From Zychaea mexicana (taxonomy: Eukaryota > Mucoromycota > Mucoromycetes > Mucorales > Lichtheimiaceae), in contig NW_026516671.1 of the NCBI RefSeq assembly GCF_025766255.1, forward strand, positions 496,001 to 560,000: DNA of 64,000 nt, read 5' to 3'. The notes below the pieces were generated by a model. The model was not told the DNA's origin. It saw nothing but the letters and a program-made list of their open reading frames with translations, and did no database searches. Positions 36,585 through 47,773 of the stretch are shown one piece after another (positions within the stretch are counted from its first letter, which is position 1; each line of letters begins with the position of its first letter). The translations under genes and the position numbers were made by a program.

Positions 36585-39084
36585 ATGAGCAAGCGCAAGA
36601 ATTCCGATTCCCCAACATTCCCTCCTGTCAAGCGACGCATGGGCGGCATGGTTAAATCCCATTCCAGCACATCGTGGTACTATGACGACAATCCCTGGCA
36701 AGACCTCTACGACATGTACGACCAGGCATTGGGTGAAAAAGACTACCGCGACGTGGCAGGTTCGGTATCGACGGCCATTGTCAAGTTGACCGACCACTTT
36801 GTCAACCTCTTGGACCTTCGTGCACGAGCACATGGCCATGCTGGCGAATTTGCCCAAGGTCTTGAAGACGGATTCAAAATGATTAGCGAATCACCCACCT
36901 GTGCCTTGGGCTATATCCGCACAGGTCACATATACAGTCTCCAAGGCAACCTGGTCAAGGCGCTTGAGGTGCTGCTTCAAGGACTAATATCTGTTCCAGC
37001 ATATTCCCAGCACTACCCTACACTGCAACAAGATGCCCGTGAAGCCGAAGACCAGTTGAGTGAGCATATCAACACACTCGGTTTAAGCGCTAGTTTCGAT
37101 CAAGCATTGCGGATTGCGTGGGATTTGATTAACGTCCATCGGAGTTCCTCGACAGGATACCTGTGTGCGGGCAATCTCCAATTGATGCAAGGTCGTGCGC
37201 AGACAGCGATCGACATGTTTCAGACTGGGTTACGAGAGGTGCCGGAGTCAGATGCTCAGTATCGCATGTTGAAGGATAAGCTGAATTTGGCGATACTAAG
37301 ACGGGATAAACGAATGGATATAGTCTCGTTGCTACCGTTTGATCTTATGCCTTATATCTTCTGCCATTTGCCAATGTTCGAATTGACAGTTTGTATGGAC
37401 ATTTCACGGTCGTGGCGTACACGAGTGCTGCAGTGCACAGAAGCCTGGCGGCGGCTGGAAGTCAATTCAAAATATGAGATGTCGTTGGTGAAGACCGTCA
37501 GCAAGCATATACGCCATTTGAAGATTGATGCCGGTGGAGAATCCACGGACACATGTTTGAAGTTGATTAGTAATCGGGAGATATCTAATCTGGAAACATT
37601 AGGTAAGACTCCGAGAAGGTTGTTGCTAGGTATACTACATGCCGCGCAAAAAACACTGCGTCTTATATACTGATTTTCATCAAACGATAGAAATTGATAC
37701 TGTCTTTCGACAAGCGCCTACTGTACGCCGATTTTTCTCTGCTTTTCGAGAAATCGGCACCTCTTTACGAAAACTCAACCTCAAGTTTGCTCGCGCCAAT
37801 CCTCGACCACCTCCACTTATTCCCATCCTATCCATGTGCCCTTCGCTCACACATCTTACCTATCACACGTGGAACTTGCGACGTCAGGATGTCAAAGGAG
37901 CTCGAGCAAGCCAAAACTTTGCACTCACACATTTGGATTTGTTTACGGACAGGTCAATTGAAAGCACTGAATTGGAAGCTGTTTTGAGACACTGTCCGAA
38001 TATGCTATGCCTAATCCTCTACAAATGCCATCCCGATTGCTTACGCCTGATACCTCTGTATTGCAGTTTGGTTGAGTATTTTAGTTTGAACAGAAGCACC
38101 ATTCTCAAGAGCAGCGGCCATTGGGAGCAAATTCCAGATATCAACAACGACAGTAACCATAACAATGGGCACAATCGATCCCTTCAGTATAAGCACAACA
38201 ATAACCACAGCCATCAACAACGACAGCACGGCGGGCTACGTTCATTAAGTATCTACACGAGCGATATCATTGGACCTCAAGGTGTAGTGCAATATATCAA
38301 CAAAAACCGAGGCACTGTCGAAGAACTGGCCTTAGGCATCGGCGACGGCGATCGATCTTTTACCACGCTGATCCAACCATGGGCATCCCTCGCAATCTTT
38401 GAACTGAACTACCAACTACGCAAAATCGAATTCTCACTCGAACGATGCAGTACTGCCATCTTATGCACCATGATCTCACGATGTCCCAACCTCGAAGCCA
38501 TCAAACTGGATAGGACAAGTTCTCTGACGGACGACGTCTTTTATACCCTCGTTGAACTAGCCAGACTACGACATCTCGAGATCGCAGGAGGAACAAACAC
38601 ACGGATCACGGATGATGGACTGGCATGGTTTTTTGACCAGGTTGCAAACGAAAACCGACTGCGTATTGTATGTTTCTCCGATCTATCACCAGTCAAGGAC
38701 AGTACACTGGTAGCATTAGCCAGAGTCAAGAGTTTGCAGAAAGTGACGATTCGGCGATGCCAAGGAATTGCCGAGCGTGCAATGGATCAGTTTGCAGATA
38801 CGCTTGCCACGTCATCAACGACGTTGCTCGAAGAAATCACGTTCCATGCCATGGCAAGCATTACGAATACTGCCTTAGCACGCTTGGGTGAAGTCAAAAC
38901 ATTGATCGATATGACGCTGATTCGCTGCTCCAGGATTGACGATGATGGAATCCAGGACCTACTATCCAGATGGAAGACATTTAAACGCCTATATATCCAT
39001 GGATGCTTTCGTGTTCATCAAACTACCATGTACTACTTTCATGGAAGGGTTCCCCAATCATTTAAATGTTTACAAGAACTGTAG
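36585..39084 (+). CDS. F-box protein with N-terminal TPR and C-terminal LRR
   Basis: Two exons, 36585-37602 and 37691-39084; the 88-nt intron (GTAAGACT...CGATAG) joins ETLEIDTVF in frame to give 803 residues. A basic start (MSKRKNSD...VKRRMGG) could be a nuclear signal. TPR-like helices span about residues 60-235 (CALGYIRTGHIYSLQGNLVKA, GYLCAGNLQLMQGRAQTA). The F-box is at about 244-290 (VSLLPFDLMPYIFCHLPMFE, SRSWRTRVL). The rest is LRR (LRKLNLKFA, LRHLEIAGG, SLQKVTIRRC, TLIDMTLIRCSRIDDDG). TPR-F-box-LRR recalls yeast Dia2-type SCF receptors, which act in replication and genome stability, but this order is common in multigene families of these fungi and orthology is not claimed. The ATG chosen is the one after which codon use looks constrained; an upstream frame from 36510 adds only a hydrophobic stretch. 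Confidence 0.9.
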
Positions 39085-40841
39085 TTTATTAGTCATTCAA
39101 GAATGATTTCTTTATTTCTCTGTGATGATTATACCAGTAAAACTGCTTACTACAGTATCTATCTGAAGAAAAACGGAGCAATGCCTAAATTAGGTCAATG
39201 AGATCACACAGCTAGCACCGTGCATCCCTTTCCTTCAGATCCGTTGACTTTCAACCGCCAGTAACTTCACCAAAAGTTTGAGATTGATAAGAAAATATAA
39301 ATGAAAGTTTTACATCTTCGCATATAGCAATTCCAACGGATCATTTAGGGCTGAAACCTTATTAAGTTATATCTCTCTATCTATAAGAAAAGGTATCTCT
39401 TTGGCAACAATGCACAGCGTGTGCATTGAACGGGATGGATTGCTCTCAATGAATAGTGCATCACGAGGATCAAGTAATATAGGATACGTGAGTGAAAGGT
39501 CAATCCAGGTGAATGCATTGGATAAATAGATTATGAATAATTATGTGATTTACGTGATCCATATATAGTAGCAACGTCTTCTTGAGAATTGGTAATTCAT
39601 GTAACATCATTATGTGTCTGCTTCCCCGTTAAAAGAAACCCTGAAGGGGTATCATGAAGAGTTGACTTCAAGTATTGAGGGTTGCAATAAGTGAGGGTTG
39701 GCTAGAATTTTCTGTGCTCTTTCATGGATAAGATTGCTGATGCACCACAGAGAAGACAGCATACTTCGTTTACAGTTGAGCAATGAAGGTTTATAGATGC
39801 AAAGAAGCTTGCAATACCAGAAATGACCCACGCTGAGCTTGCTGCACGACACAAGGAAAGCTTAGAAGCATCACCACATTACTCGAAAGTTTGGATGCTA
39901 AAGATGAGATAGAACTGCTGATTCTCGCGGCTATGAGCAGCCTTGAAGTTGGATTTGGGAGGAGAAAATCAGGAAGATTGACACAACTGAGGGTGATCTT
40001 AACGGGGGACCATTTTATGAGGGGAATGACAGAAATCATTAATGGCGGAACAAACAGCATGTGTTATTGAGCATGATTGTTACGCGCCTTTACCTATAAA
40101 CATCATAACGAGAGTCACACTTGTGTGTTGCTACAACAGTATGCAAGGAAACATGGACGTCTGTTGTACATGCGTATATGTTTGCTCTAGAAGATGTATT
40201 TGGTTCTAATATGCGTTAACTTTCACAATCTCTCAATGTCACAAAAATTCATGTGTGAAATTAAAGGGGGTCCACTGTATGTTAATCGAACAGCAGATCA
40301 ACAAACATCTGACAAAAATTCGACACACCCGCGGTTGCCAAATTAGTCATTCTAGCACTACGACCTAAAGATGTTATTGCGCTTCTCAAAATAATAAGAC
40401 AGCTGTCAAATAAAAAGGGGTTTTGGGGGGGCATAACTTGTGGCGTCGTTTATAATATATGGCAGCATGATCATGTGAAAATAATCAAACAGGGTTGGTT
40501 TCTAAAAATCACGTCTGCATTTACTTGACACGATGCATGGACAGAATGATTTCAAATGCCAGAAATTTCATTTTCACAGCTCGCACATAGTTGTTATGAG
40601 CAAACGTGTTTTTCTTTTGGAATAAAAATAGCAATAGCATGAAGGGTCGTTTCATCGTGTCTATGTCAGTCGTCCCAACAAGCATGAAATGTAATAAGCA
40701 GATTTTGGGTAGCTGGTGTAACCAACAATCAACCCAAAAGCTGCCGCGGCCCATGCATGACAATTGGTTAGGTTTGCTGTCATGATACATAATATTAATA
40801 CATTAGGAGGCCGCGTGCTTCTTTTGAACTGCTTCAAGTAA
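39085..40841. other. intergenic, no gene seen
   Basis: Downstream of the F-box gene and upstream of the acyltransferase. Short reverse frames at 39652-40060 show no domain. A G-run (GGGGTTTTGGGGGGG) lies near 40420 and a TIR-like GGGTCCACTGTAT near 40267, but no transposon body is recognisable. Confidence 0.45.
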
Positions 40842-40849
40842 TATAAAAA
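40842..40849 (+). promoter_or_regulatory. TATA box of the acyltransferase gene
   Basis: TATAAAAA lies 64-71 bases upstream of the ATG at 40913, a usual distance for a core promoter with a short leader. Confidence 0.5.
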
Positions 40850-40912
40850 GGGGCATCCATACTCATATCTTTTCTTCTTTTGCTCGACATTCCTAAACGT
40901 GACTTACCAGCA

Positions 40913-41954
40913 ATGATCCTTTCGACAACAAGTACATTAGCGATCACAACAGCAATATTTGTTGTTCTTTACTGTTGTCGTGGAGGCTTCTATTACCGCA
41001 CGGTGGCTAATCTTTTATGCTTGGCCGTCGCTGCAACCTACGGCATGGCCATTGCAGTAATCTTACGAATCCTTGGTCGAGCCGACTTGATCAACTGGAC
41101 GAGCACGCGTCTTTACTATTATCTCTTCAGTATTTTCACCGGCATATCGGTCAAAGTTGAGGGCGCCGAACACTTGGACAACAGCAAGAAAGTCATTGTT
41201 TGTAATCATCAAAGCAGTCTGGATATGGCGTTTGGAAGCCATGTGTTCCCCAAGGCTACTTCCGTTGTGGCAAAAAAAGATATCAAGTTTTATCCCATCC
41301 TGGGCTGGTATCGTAAGTTTTCGATTGGCCTCAGGTCTAAGAGAGGAAAAGAGCATATACATCAGAGAAAAGTGTCATTCGAGTAGTTCGTTACTAACGA
41401 TGAGGCTGACAAATCTTATCAACGCAGTGTCATTAAGTAACAACATCTTTTTGGATCGTAAGAATCGAGATGGTGCAGTGAAGGCCGCAAGAGAAGCAGC
41501 GAAAGATATTCATAGAAAGCAGGTAATGCGAATGGCACAGCAGGGTACAGTAGTTATTTTTTTTTGAAGTATAACATGTGACCTTGGTTGCTGCAATTAT
41601 TAGACTAGCGTTTGGATCTTCCCCGAAGGAACGCGTCAACGTAGTGGCGTCGTTGACCTGCTACCATTCAAAAAGGGTGCATTCTATATGGCTGTCCAAG
41701 CCAAGGTTCCTATTGTTCCCGTTGTGATGGAAAAGTATGACTACTTGTACGATTCAAAAGCCAAGAGATTCAACCCTGGCACTGTTCGCATCAAAATACT
41801 TCCTCCCGTCCCTACTGACGACGTTTCTGAAGATTCTGAAGCTGTCGAAAAACTGAGTGCAAGCATTCGCGAGGACATGTTGAAAACATTAAAAGAGCTT
41901 GCAGCAGCTCGAGAACAAGAAGAAAAGGTTGCGAAAGCGACGGGTCATCTATGA
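40913..41954 (+). CDS. 1-acyl-sn-glycerol-3-phosphate acyltransferase (LPAAT)
   Basis: Converts lysophosphatidate plus acyl-CoA to phosphatidate in glycerolipid synthesis at the ER membrane. Exons 40913-41312, 41428-41522 and 41604-41954 join to 281 residues, normal for the PlsC/Slc1 family. Two N-terminal membrane segments (about 8-21 and 32-53) precede the catalytic motif NHQSSLD (His99, Asp104). Substrate-binding blocks follow: [10 protein letters not shown] across the first splice, and FPEGTR (171-176) just after the second. VPIVPVVM is the conserved block IV. The tail is charged and helical. Intron 1 has a TACTAAC branch point. The ATG was chosen because it follows the TATA box and starts directly before the first membrane segment. 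Confidence 0.94.
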
Positions 41955-42824
41955 AAAACCGTGGGCTATGACATATTGATAATGCCTCCCGTGTTATCCA
42001 TCACTCTTCTTTGTCTTTATACCCACAACAACTTGAAATAAAAGTAACGGAAACTTATAGAAGCAAGAGCAATATATTACAAACAAATGCGTGTGGGCAT
42101 GCATGTAGTACAGCACTTGTGCATTCAGAATTGTCCATTTGAAGCTCGTGGTCACGTGGATAGTCGAGAAAGAAACTCGGATAATATTCTGCCATCCTCC
42201 CGTAAGCTGTCATTGGTATACAGTCTCGACTCGCTCTCGTCATCTAATTTAGCCATCTACAGTACAAGAAACAAAAAGCTTTCACTAAATATAGCGTAAA
42301 GCTACGAGGCTGTTGGATGAGTGGTGTGTAGTTTCTTTATGGCCATCATTGTGACTTTCGCCCAAAGAAATACATAGTAAAGCACAACCAAGTACACGTC
42401 GGTGAACAGATAGTATATAATTGTCTGCTGGAGTCTCTCTTTAGAATGAGAGGATACGTAGAAATACTGAGAAAAGAAGACGAAGAATCACATAGTTGCA
42501 AGCAGATCTGACGGAAGAAGCGTGATCATGATAAGAAGAGGGATGCGGAGTTGTTGAGCTTGGCGGCATTAGGGCGAGTTTACAAGATTTAGCACAAGAG
42601 ACACGCTACACGCAAGTGCCACTACAAGAGGGAGCGATGACGAACAAGGCGTTTCCACACCATCTCCTTTAGATCCGATAAAAAAGAAAAAAGGAAGGCA
42701 CGGACACTCCTTGCCCTTTTTGATGAAAAATTGTAACGCAAGAACGAGCGACAAGATGAGCGGTTAGAAGCCCTCGATGGCGCAATCCCACCGGGCACCC
42801 AATCATCGGGCCTGGGAATTCTAG
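41955..42824. other. intergenic, no gene seen
   Basis: Downstream of the acyltransferase, upstream of the peroxiredoxin. Only antisense or chance frames. A CTTCTTCTTCTTCTTC pyrimidine tract at about 42860-42900, just past this interval, forms the peroxiredoxin leader. Confidence 0.5.
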
Positions 42825-42832
42825 CATAAAAA
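42825..42832 (+). promoter_or_regulatory. TATA-like element of the peroxiredoxin gene
   Basis: CATAAAAA lies 78-85 bases before the ATG at 42910 and is followed by a CT-rich leader, an arrangement common in strongly expressed fungal genes. Confidence 0.4.
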
Positions 42833-42909
42833 CGCTCCCCTCTCCAAAGCTTCCTCCTGCTCTTCTTCTTCTTCTTCTTCATACACAACTCTTCTTCTTC
42901 ATCACCATC

Positions 42910-43723
42910 ATGTCTCTCAGACTCGGCTCGACAGCTCCTGGTAAAGTATAGGATTGCATGAACTGGCCTTGTCGAATTAAAGCATATGTTGACGCGCAAG
43001 TATCTAGACTTTGAAGCCCAAACCACCAAGGGCGACATCAAGTTCCACGAATTCATCGGTGACAAGTGGACTGTTCTTTTCTCTCACCCAGCTGATTTCA
43101 GTAAGTGGACATACATACAATGGATGGGGGATAATCGGTGGAACGGGATAGAAGGCAGAGAAAGGTCCTAATCTTGGGGACGGCATTAAACAGCTCCCGT
43201 CTGCACCACTGAGTTGGGTTTGGTCGCTGCCTTGCAAGACGAGTTTGACCAGCGTAACGTCAAGGTGATTGGCTTGTCCGCCAACGGTTTGGACGACCAC
43301 AACAAGTGGATTGCCGATATCAACGAGATCAACGGCGTCGAGCTGCAGTTCCCCATCATTGCTGATGCCGACCGCAAGGTGTCTGTCTTGTATGACATGT
43401 TGGATCAGCAGGACGCCACCAACGTGGATGCCAAAGGTGTCCCTTTCACCGTCCGCTCTGTGTTTATCATTGATCCCAAGAAGACCATCCGCTTGATTTT
43501 GTCGTACCCCGCCTCGACTGGCCGCAACTTTGATGAAATTTTGCGCGTCATTGACTCGCTTCAGTTGGGTGACAAGCACCGCATCACCACCCCCGGTAAC
43601 TGGAAGAAGGGTGATGATGTCATTGTCCATCCTTCCGTCTCGACCGAAGAGGCCCAGAAGATGTTCCCCAAGGGCGTCAAGGTTGTTCGTCCCTACCTTC
43701 GCTTGACTCCTTCTCCCTTCTAA
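42910..43723 (+). CDS. 1-Cys peroxiredoxin (Prx6/Prx1 type)
   Basis: Thiol peroxidase that reduces hydrogen peroxide and organic peroxides. Exons 42910-42940, 43008-43100 and 43194-43723 join to 217 residues. The first encodes MSLRLGSTAP and splices to DFEAQTTKGDIKFH. The third restores the active site DFTPVCTTELG, so the peroxidatic Cys45 is encoded just after a splice junction, with Thr42 beside it and the conserved Arg in VPFTVRSVFIIDP. No other cysteine occurs in the protein, which defines the 1-Cys class. The Prx6-type C-terminal domain is present (TPGNWKKGDDVIVHPSVS, KVVRPYLRLT). No mitochondrial presequence is seen, so a cytosolic (or nuclear) location is likely. Expression is probably high, judging from the pyrimidine-rich leader and C-rich codon choice. 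Confidence 0.96.
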
Positions 43724-44009
43724 GTCACGCCTACTTTTTGTATAATTACTCTTTCTCCCCCTCCCTTCTTCTGTATAACCAAGAAGGCACATAACTTGCT
43801 CTCTGTATTCTGTACCCTTTAACTAGCTTCTAATGTATGTACTTATTGTATCAATCGGTTTCTCGTGGATAAATAGAACCAAATTGCGTGATCAACATGA
43901 CACTGTTGCGCATCAATGGGAAGCGCTAGTGCTGCAAAACCTTAATCTGTGAGGTGGCAGCCAGCCAGTTGGATGGGGTTTCTCTGTGTAGCGGAGTGTC
44001 AAAGTGGGA
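43724..44009. other. short intergenic region
   Basis: Peroxiredoxin 3' end with T-rich and CT-rich sequence, then the promoter of the small Gln-rich gene. No other gene seen. Confidence 0.5.
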
Positions 44010-44017
44010 TATAATAA
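44010..44017 (+). promoter_or_regulatory. TATA-like element of the small Gln/Ala-rich gene
   Basis: TATAATAA lies about 102-109 bases upstream of the ATG at 44119, followed by a pyrimidine-rich leader ending ACAAAAACC before the ATG. Confidence 0.35.
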
Positions 44018-44118
44018 GACTTAAAAAATGCAAAAGGCTGCCTTCGCGAAACGAGCACTGTAGCCTTTTTTTCCCCCACTCTTTCTTTTTTACACTTAGA
44101 CTTATTCTAACAAAAACC

Positions 44119-44394
44119 ATGGATATTGGCGAGCTTCCCAACCCTTTCAAGTCTAAGGACAGCTCGCGTGATGGCGACTCTGGCGAACACAACAACAGCT
44201 CCTTGTACGGGATCGGTGACTACGATGAAGCACCTCCCCAGCAACAGCAGCAACAACCACAGGCCACGGCACCCGCAGCTGCTGCTGCAGCGCAACAACA
44301 ACAACAACAACAGGAAAAGGGTATTGCTGGTGAAGTAACTGAAAAGGCCAAGGAACAGGCTCAGAAGGCGACCGACAAGGTCACTGGCAACTGA
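44119..44394 (+). CDS. small Gln/Ala-rich hydrophilic protein, unknown
   Basis: Single exon of 91 codons with a good start context (AAAACCATGGAT). The N-terminus is MDIGELPNPFKSKDSS, then SLYGIGDYDE. Two Gln runs flank an Ala run, and the C-terminus is an amphipathic Lys/Ala helix (EVTEKAKEQAQKATDKVTG). The tail resembles the KAxxxxxKxTG-type repeats of small stress-related hydrophilins and CsbD-like proteins, but this is resemblance only. No cysteine, signal peptide or membrane segment. A promoter-like TATA and a clean leader support a real gene. A stress-induced intrinsically disordered protein is a reasonable guess; no function is assigned. Confidence 0.65.
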   Translation: MDIGELPNPFKSKDSSRDGDSGEHNNSSLYGIGDYDEAPPQQQQQQPQATAPAAAAAAQQQQQQQEKGIAGEVTEKAKEQAQKATDKVTGN

Positions 44395-44754
44395 ACGGAC
44401 ATCCATCAATCAAACAAGAACCTGCGTATACCTCCAACCCACCCCTCTTTGCACACATCTTTGTACATACATCGACCAGCGCAAACAACACAGCAAATAA
44501 CAAGATATCAGCAGCCCCATCTCCATCCCCCTTTTCGCTTTGTAAATGTGTGTGTGCACCACTGCACCATCAGGGAAATAAAAAGGAAGCACTAGTGTAC
44601 ATGGTTGGGACATACTACGTGGCAATAATGATCTGGAACCCCATTCATCGCATTGAAAGCGTTACACGACATTGGTGGGCAAATAGAAACGACACATAGA
44701 AAAGGGAATTTCTTGACCTTCTTTTTTTACTGTGGACATAAGAGCTATATACTG
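44395..44754. other. convergent intergenic region
   Basis: Lies between convergently transcribed genes (small Gln-rich gene and FKBP), so it holds two 3' ends. AATAAAAAGG at about 44577 is a candidate polyadenylation signal. No gene seen. Confidence 0.5.
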
Positions 44755-45758
44755 CTACTTCTTCTTGTTAGCACTGCTGCCACCATTCTTCTTGCCCTTC
44801 TTTTCAGCCGACGAAGACGATGACGATGATGGTGATGCTGCACTGGCAGTGGTGTTGGCTTCGACAGCCTTTCCTCCTCCAAACAGACTCTTGGCAATAA
44901 AGGCGATCGCGAGCACGATCACTGCAGCGCCAGCTAAAACGGTCGGCGATTGGAAGCTGAAATGGTTTAAAGCCTCGTTAGCGTGTCTACTCATCCCCCC
45001 CCCACCCCAAACGCAGTGCAGCAGCCACGTGTAGAACTACTTACTCAATCGAATCTAGCAGGCCGAGCTTGCTGTCGACACCAGCAGCACCAGCGCCGGG
45101 ATAGACATGGTCGCCAGGCTTCACACCCACCAGTTCCACTTCAAACACAAGCGTGGCACCGCCCGGAATCGCGCTTCCGGCACCGCGTGCGCCATACCCG
45201 AACTCAGGTGGGATCACCAACCGACGCTTCTCTCCAACACACATGCTGCACAAAAGCATATAACATTGATAAATGAGACCTTCTTCCAGTATTAAGCACA
45301 CCGCTACTCATGTTATGTCTCGCTCTTACTTTTTCAAGCCTTGATCCCAGCCCTTGATGACCTGTCCCTTGCCCAACGTGAACTCCAAAGGCTGGTTTCG
45401 ATCGAGGCTGCTGTCGAACTTGGCGCCCGTGTCAAACAAGGTTCCCGTATAATGCATCGAGAGCAAGTCGCTATGTCCGGACAACAACCCGTTAGTACGT
45501 AAGTTGCTGCTCCAACTTCTCAGAATATAAACTTGTATTATTACCCATCGCGTGATCGCACTTTGCATTCTTCCTCGGGGATGCGCTTTTTGACACCTAT
45601 TGGTCATACTTGAACAGTCAGTTTCCTTTGTCTCGTCAATGGCAAAGTATCTCTCTCCTTTTTTTCATACCGATTTGCAAAGTTTTAGGTGGTTCCTTCA
45701 AGGCATTGACCATGGTGACGAGTAATGCCAAGAACGGGAGAAACGCAGCGGCTCGCAT
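44755..45758 (-). CDS. secretory-pathway FKBP prolyl isomerase with C-terminal membrane anchor
   Basis: Peptidyl-prolyl cis-trans isomerase of the FK506-binding type. ATG 45758 begins a signal peptide ([19 protein letters not shown]), exon 1 ending at 45671. Splicing gives [21 protein letters not shown] and then the FKBP core: [52 protein letters not shown] and [14 protein letters not shown], with active-site Tyr, Phe, Asp, Trp and Ile positions present. After the domain, the last exon (about 44976 downward) adds HANEALNHF, a hydrophobic helix ([20 protein letters not shown]) and a Ser-rich Lys tail ending ANKKK. ER FKBP2 proteins normally end soon after the domain, so the anchor is an extension; the KKxx-like tail (NKKK) could aid ER retrieval. 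Five exons, GT-AG. Transcribed toward the Gln-rich gene. Confidence 0.92.
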
Positions 45759-47773
45759 AATGTTGTAGTTGTTTGGCGCGTGCAAGTGGTGTGAGAAAAA
45801 GAACAAAGAAAAAGGGGGCACCAGGACTGGTTTGGCATAAAAAAAGAATTCAGGGTGGGTCCCTCCAGTGTGACCCACCACGTTCTTGGATGTGATTGAT
45901 AGTTTGGAAACGAGCGGAGTGGTCAGATCATCGCGGTGACCTTCGTCAATGCACGCTTCTCATATAGACTCTGCGCTCTGCGTGACGACATATGTTTTTT
46001 ACTAGTACTATTAAAGATCTATTTAGCCTATGCTGCTCATATTTTGAAGCTCTGGTTAAGACGGTTTTAAAATTAGTTGATCTTTGATAAAGTTGTATAT
46101 CATTCGCCTCTGGTTTCTCTTCTCATCCGTGAAAAAGTGACTGACCCGCCATGCACACAAATATAAGCACTCCGGGTTTAATAACCTCGGATAACCAACG
46201 ATATAAGCAGATATATTTTGACGAGGCGGATATATCGCACGCCAGCATCACTCAGTATTTTTCGGCAATACGTAGATATAAGAGTCATCTGTATCTCCTG
46301 TAAAAGTAATATGGCCTCGTACACATCGAATAGTGCTGAATTCGTCAAATCTGCGTGGAGACATAGTGGCCGTGCAATAAGCGATACAGTAGAAAGGTAC
46401 CCACAAAACGGACCTTCTGATGAAGAGTGATAAGTGCGAGTGTGGCTGCTGCGAAGCTTGCAGGGAAGCCACGGCCGAGAGAAGTACGAAGCGCGTTATA
46501 AGTCTCGAAATTGATAAAGGGTAAGTTATGAATATGTATTAATTTCATCGTTTTCCTAATTTCTGACATAGATAAACATGTGAACGTGGGTCTCGCCATT
46601 TCAGATATTGTAATAAAGATGTATCTGGTTTCCTTTGGTGCGGGACCGACCATCAATCTATTTTTCCGTTCAACAAAGCCAGAGCCCCATGCTCTTCCCG
46701 ACATCCGTGGGTGATTTTGCAGCTCGGATGGGCCCACTGACACACTTTGTATGGTAGATCAAGCAAGTGCTGTTGTCGATTTCAATGCTCAAAAGCATAA
46801 AACAAATCCAACAAGCAACAACGATGAACAGCCTGCTTGGGGTGTAATCGCTCCTAGTACGCGCCATGAGTCCTAAAGTCAGACCAACATATGATAGCGA
46901 CGATGCATTATTTCTACTACACCTGCTCTTTCCTTTAACTCATCATAATTACCCTAATTATTTATGTATGATAATATACCATTCAATCTAACGAGCCACG
47001 CAAAGGCTAAACACCAAAGCGCATGGGTTCAGAAGGCTCGTCTTTTTCAATAATCGTTGCCAATGCCACTCAGTATTACTCACTACTAGAACAGGCGTTG
47101 CTATATGCACAAAAATGATGCATCAGCAGCTGCTTGATGAATCTTTTGATTTGCAGTAGTATAGGACGGTACTTCATTGCAGGAAAACCATCAATTTAGC
47201 TGGAGCATCATGGCATAACATTCGAAAAGGGCTGCGACCCGCAGTACGATGTAGTAAATGATGCTTTGATACATTACGGCTTCCAGAAATTATTCTATAA
47301 AAACTTGTGGCGTTGATGGAAGAAGCCTCAAAAACCCTTGCCTCTCAATCGTGCTATGTGAATGTGCACACTTTTAAAATTGATTCGGAAACAGCAATGT
47401 GCGCTGTCTGAGTCTGCAACACGCTCCAATCCAATGCTCAAGGTCATGCAAGTATGGAATAGCTGCGCCAGAGGTGTTGTCGCAATATGGTAACACCTGT
47501 TTTGCGCCGTGGATATAAAGAGAAGGATGCTGCATGTATAGATATATAAAACCGCTTCATTCAAAGTTCATGAGCTAGTCGTATGATACAGAAGGGAGTT
47601 CGAGTTGAAGAAAGCGGCCCTAGACCGTATTACATATTAAGTATAATATTATTAGCAAGAAGATGTTTATACAAAAAAAAAAGAAGGCAACTCTGAAATT
47701 TACAAAACAACAAACACGTTGTTAGCGCATATACATAATTTGTGTACTAATTTATAAGAGACAAATACTATTA
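45759..47773. other. 2-kb intergenic region, no gene seen
   Basis: Upstream of the FKBP gene and downstream of the sugar transporter. An open frame of 132 codons on the reverse strand (46345-46743) has no domain, no splice context and an unremarkable composition, so it is not called. GCGTCATTATAATC-like strong signals are absent. The last 150 bases are A/T-rich and carry a poly-A run. Confidence 0.45.

Noticed and set aside
39652..40060. Reverse-strand frames as a transposase remnant
   Set aside because: No DDE/D motif, HTH or terminal repeats could be recognised in any frame.
40260..40280. TIR-like GGGTCCACTGTAT, with a GTGGACCCC word at 53918
   Set aside because: No inverted partner at sensible distance, no target-site duplication and no transposase relic; too short to call a mobile element.
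43004..43792. 262-codon frame on the reverse strand
   Set aside because: Antisense to the peroxiredoxin, which has a complete active site and consistent splicing.
46345..46743. 132-codon reverse frame
   Set aside because: No domain, no promoter or splice context, and unremarkable composition; a chance frame of this length is plausible in 2 kb of spacer.
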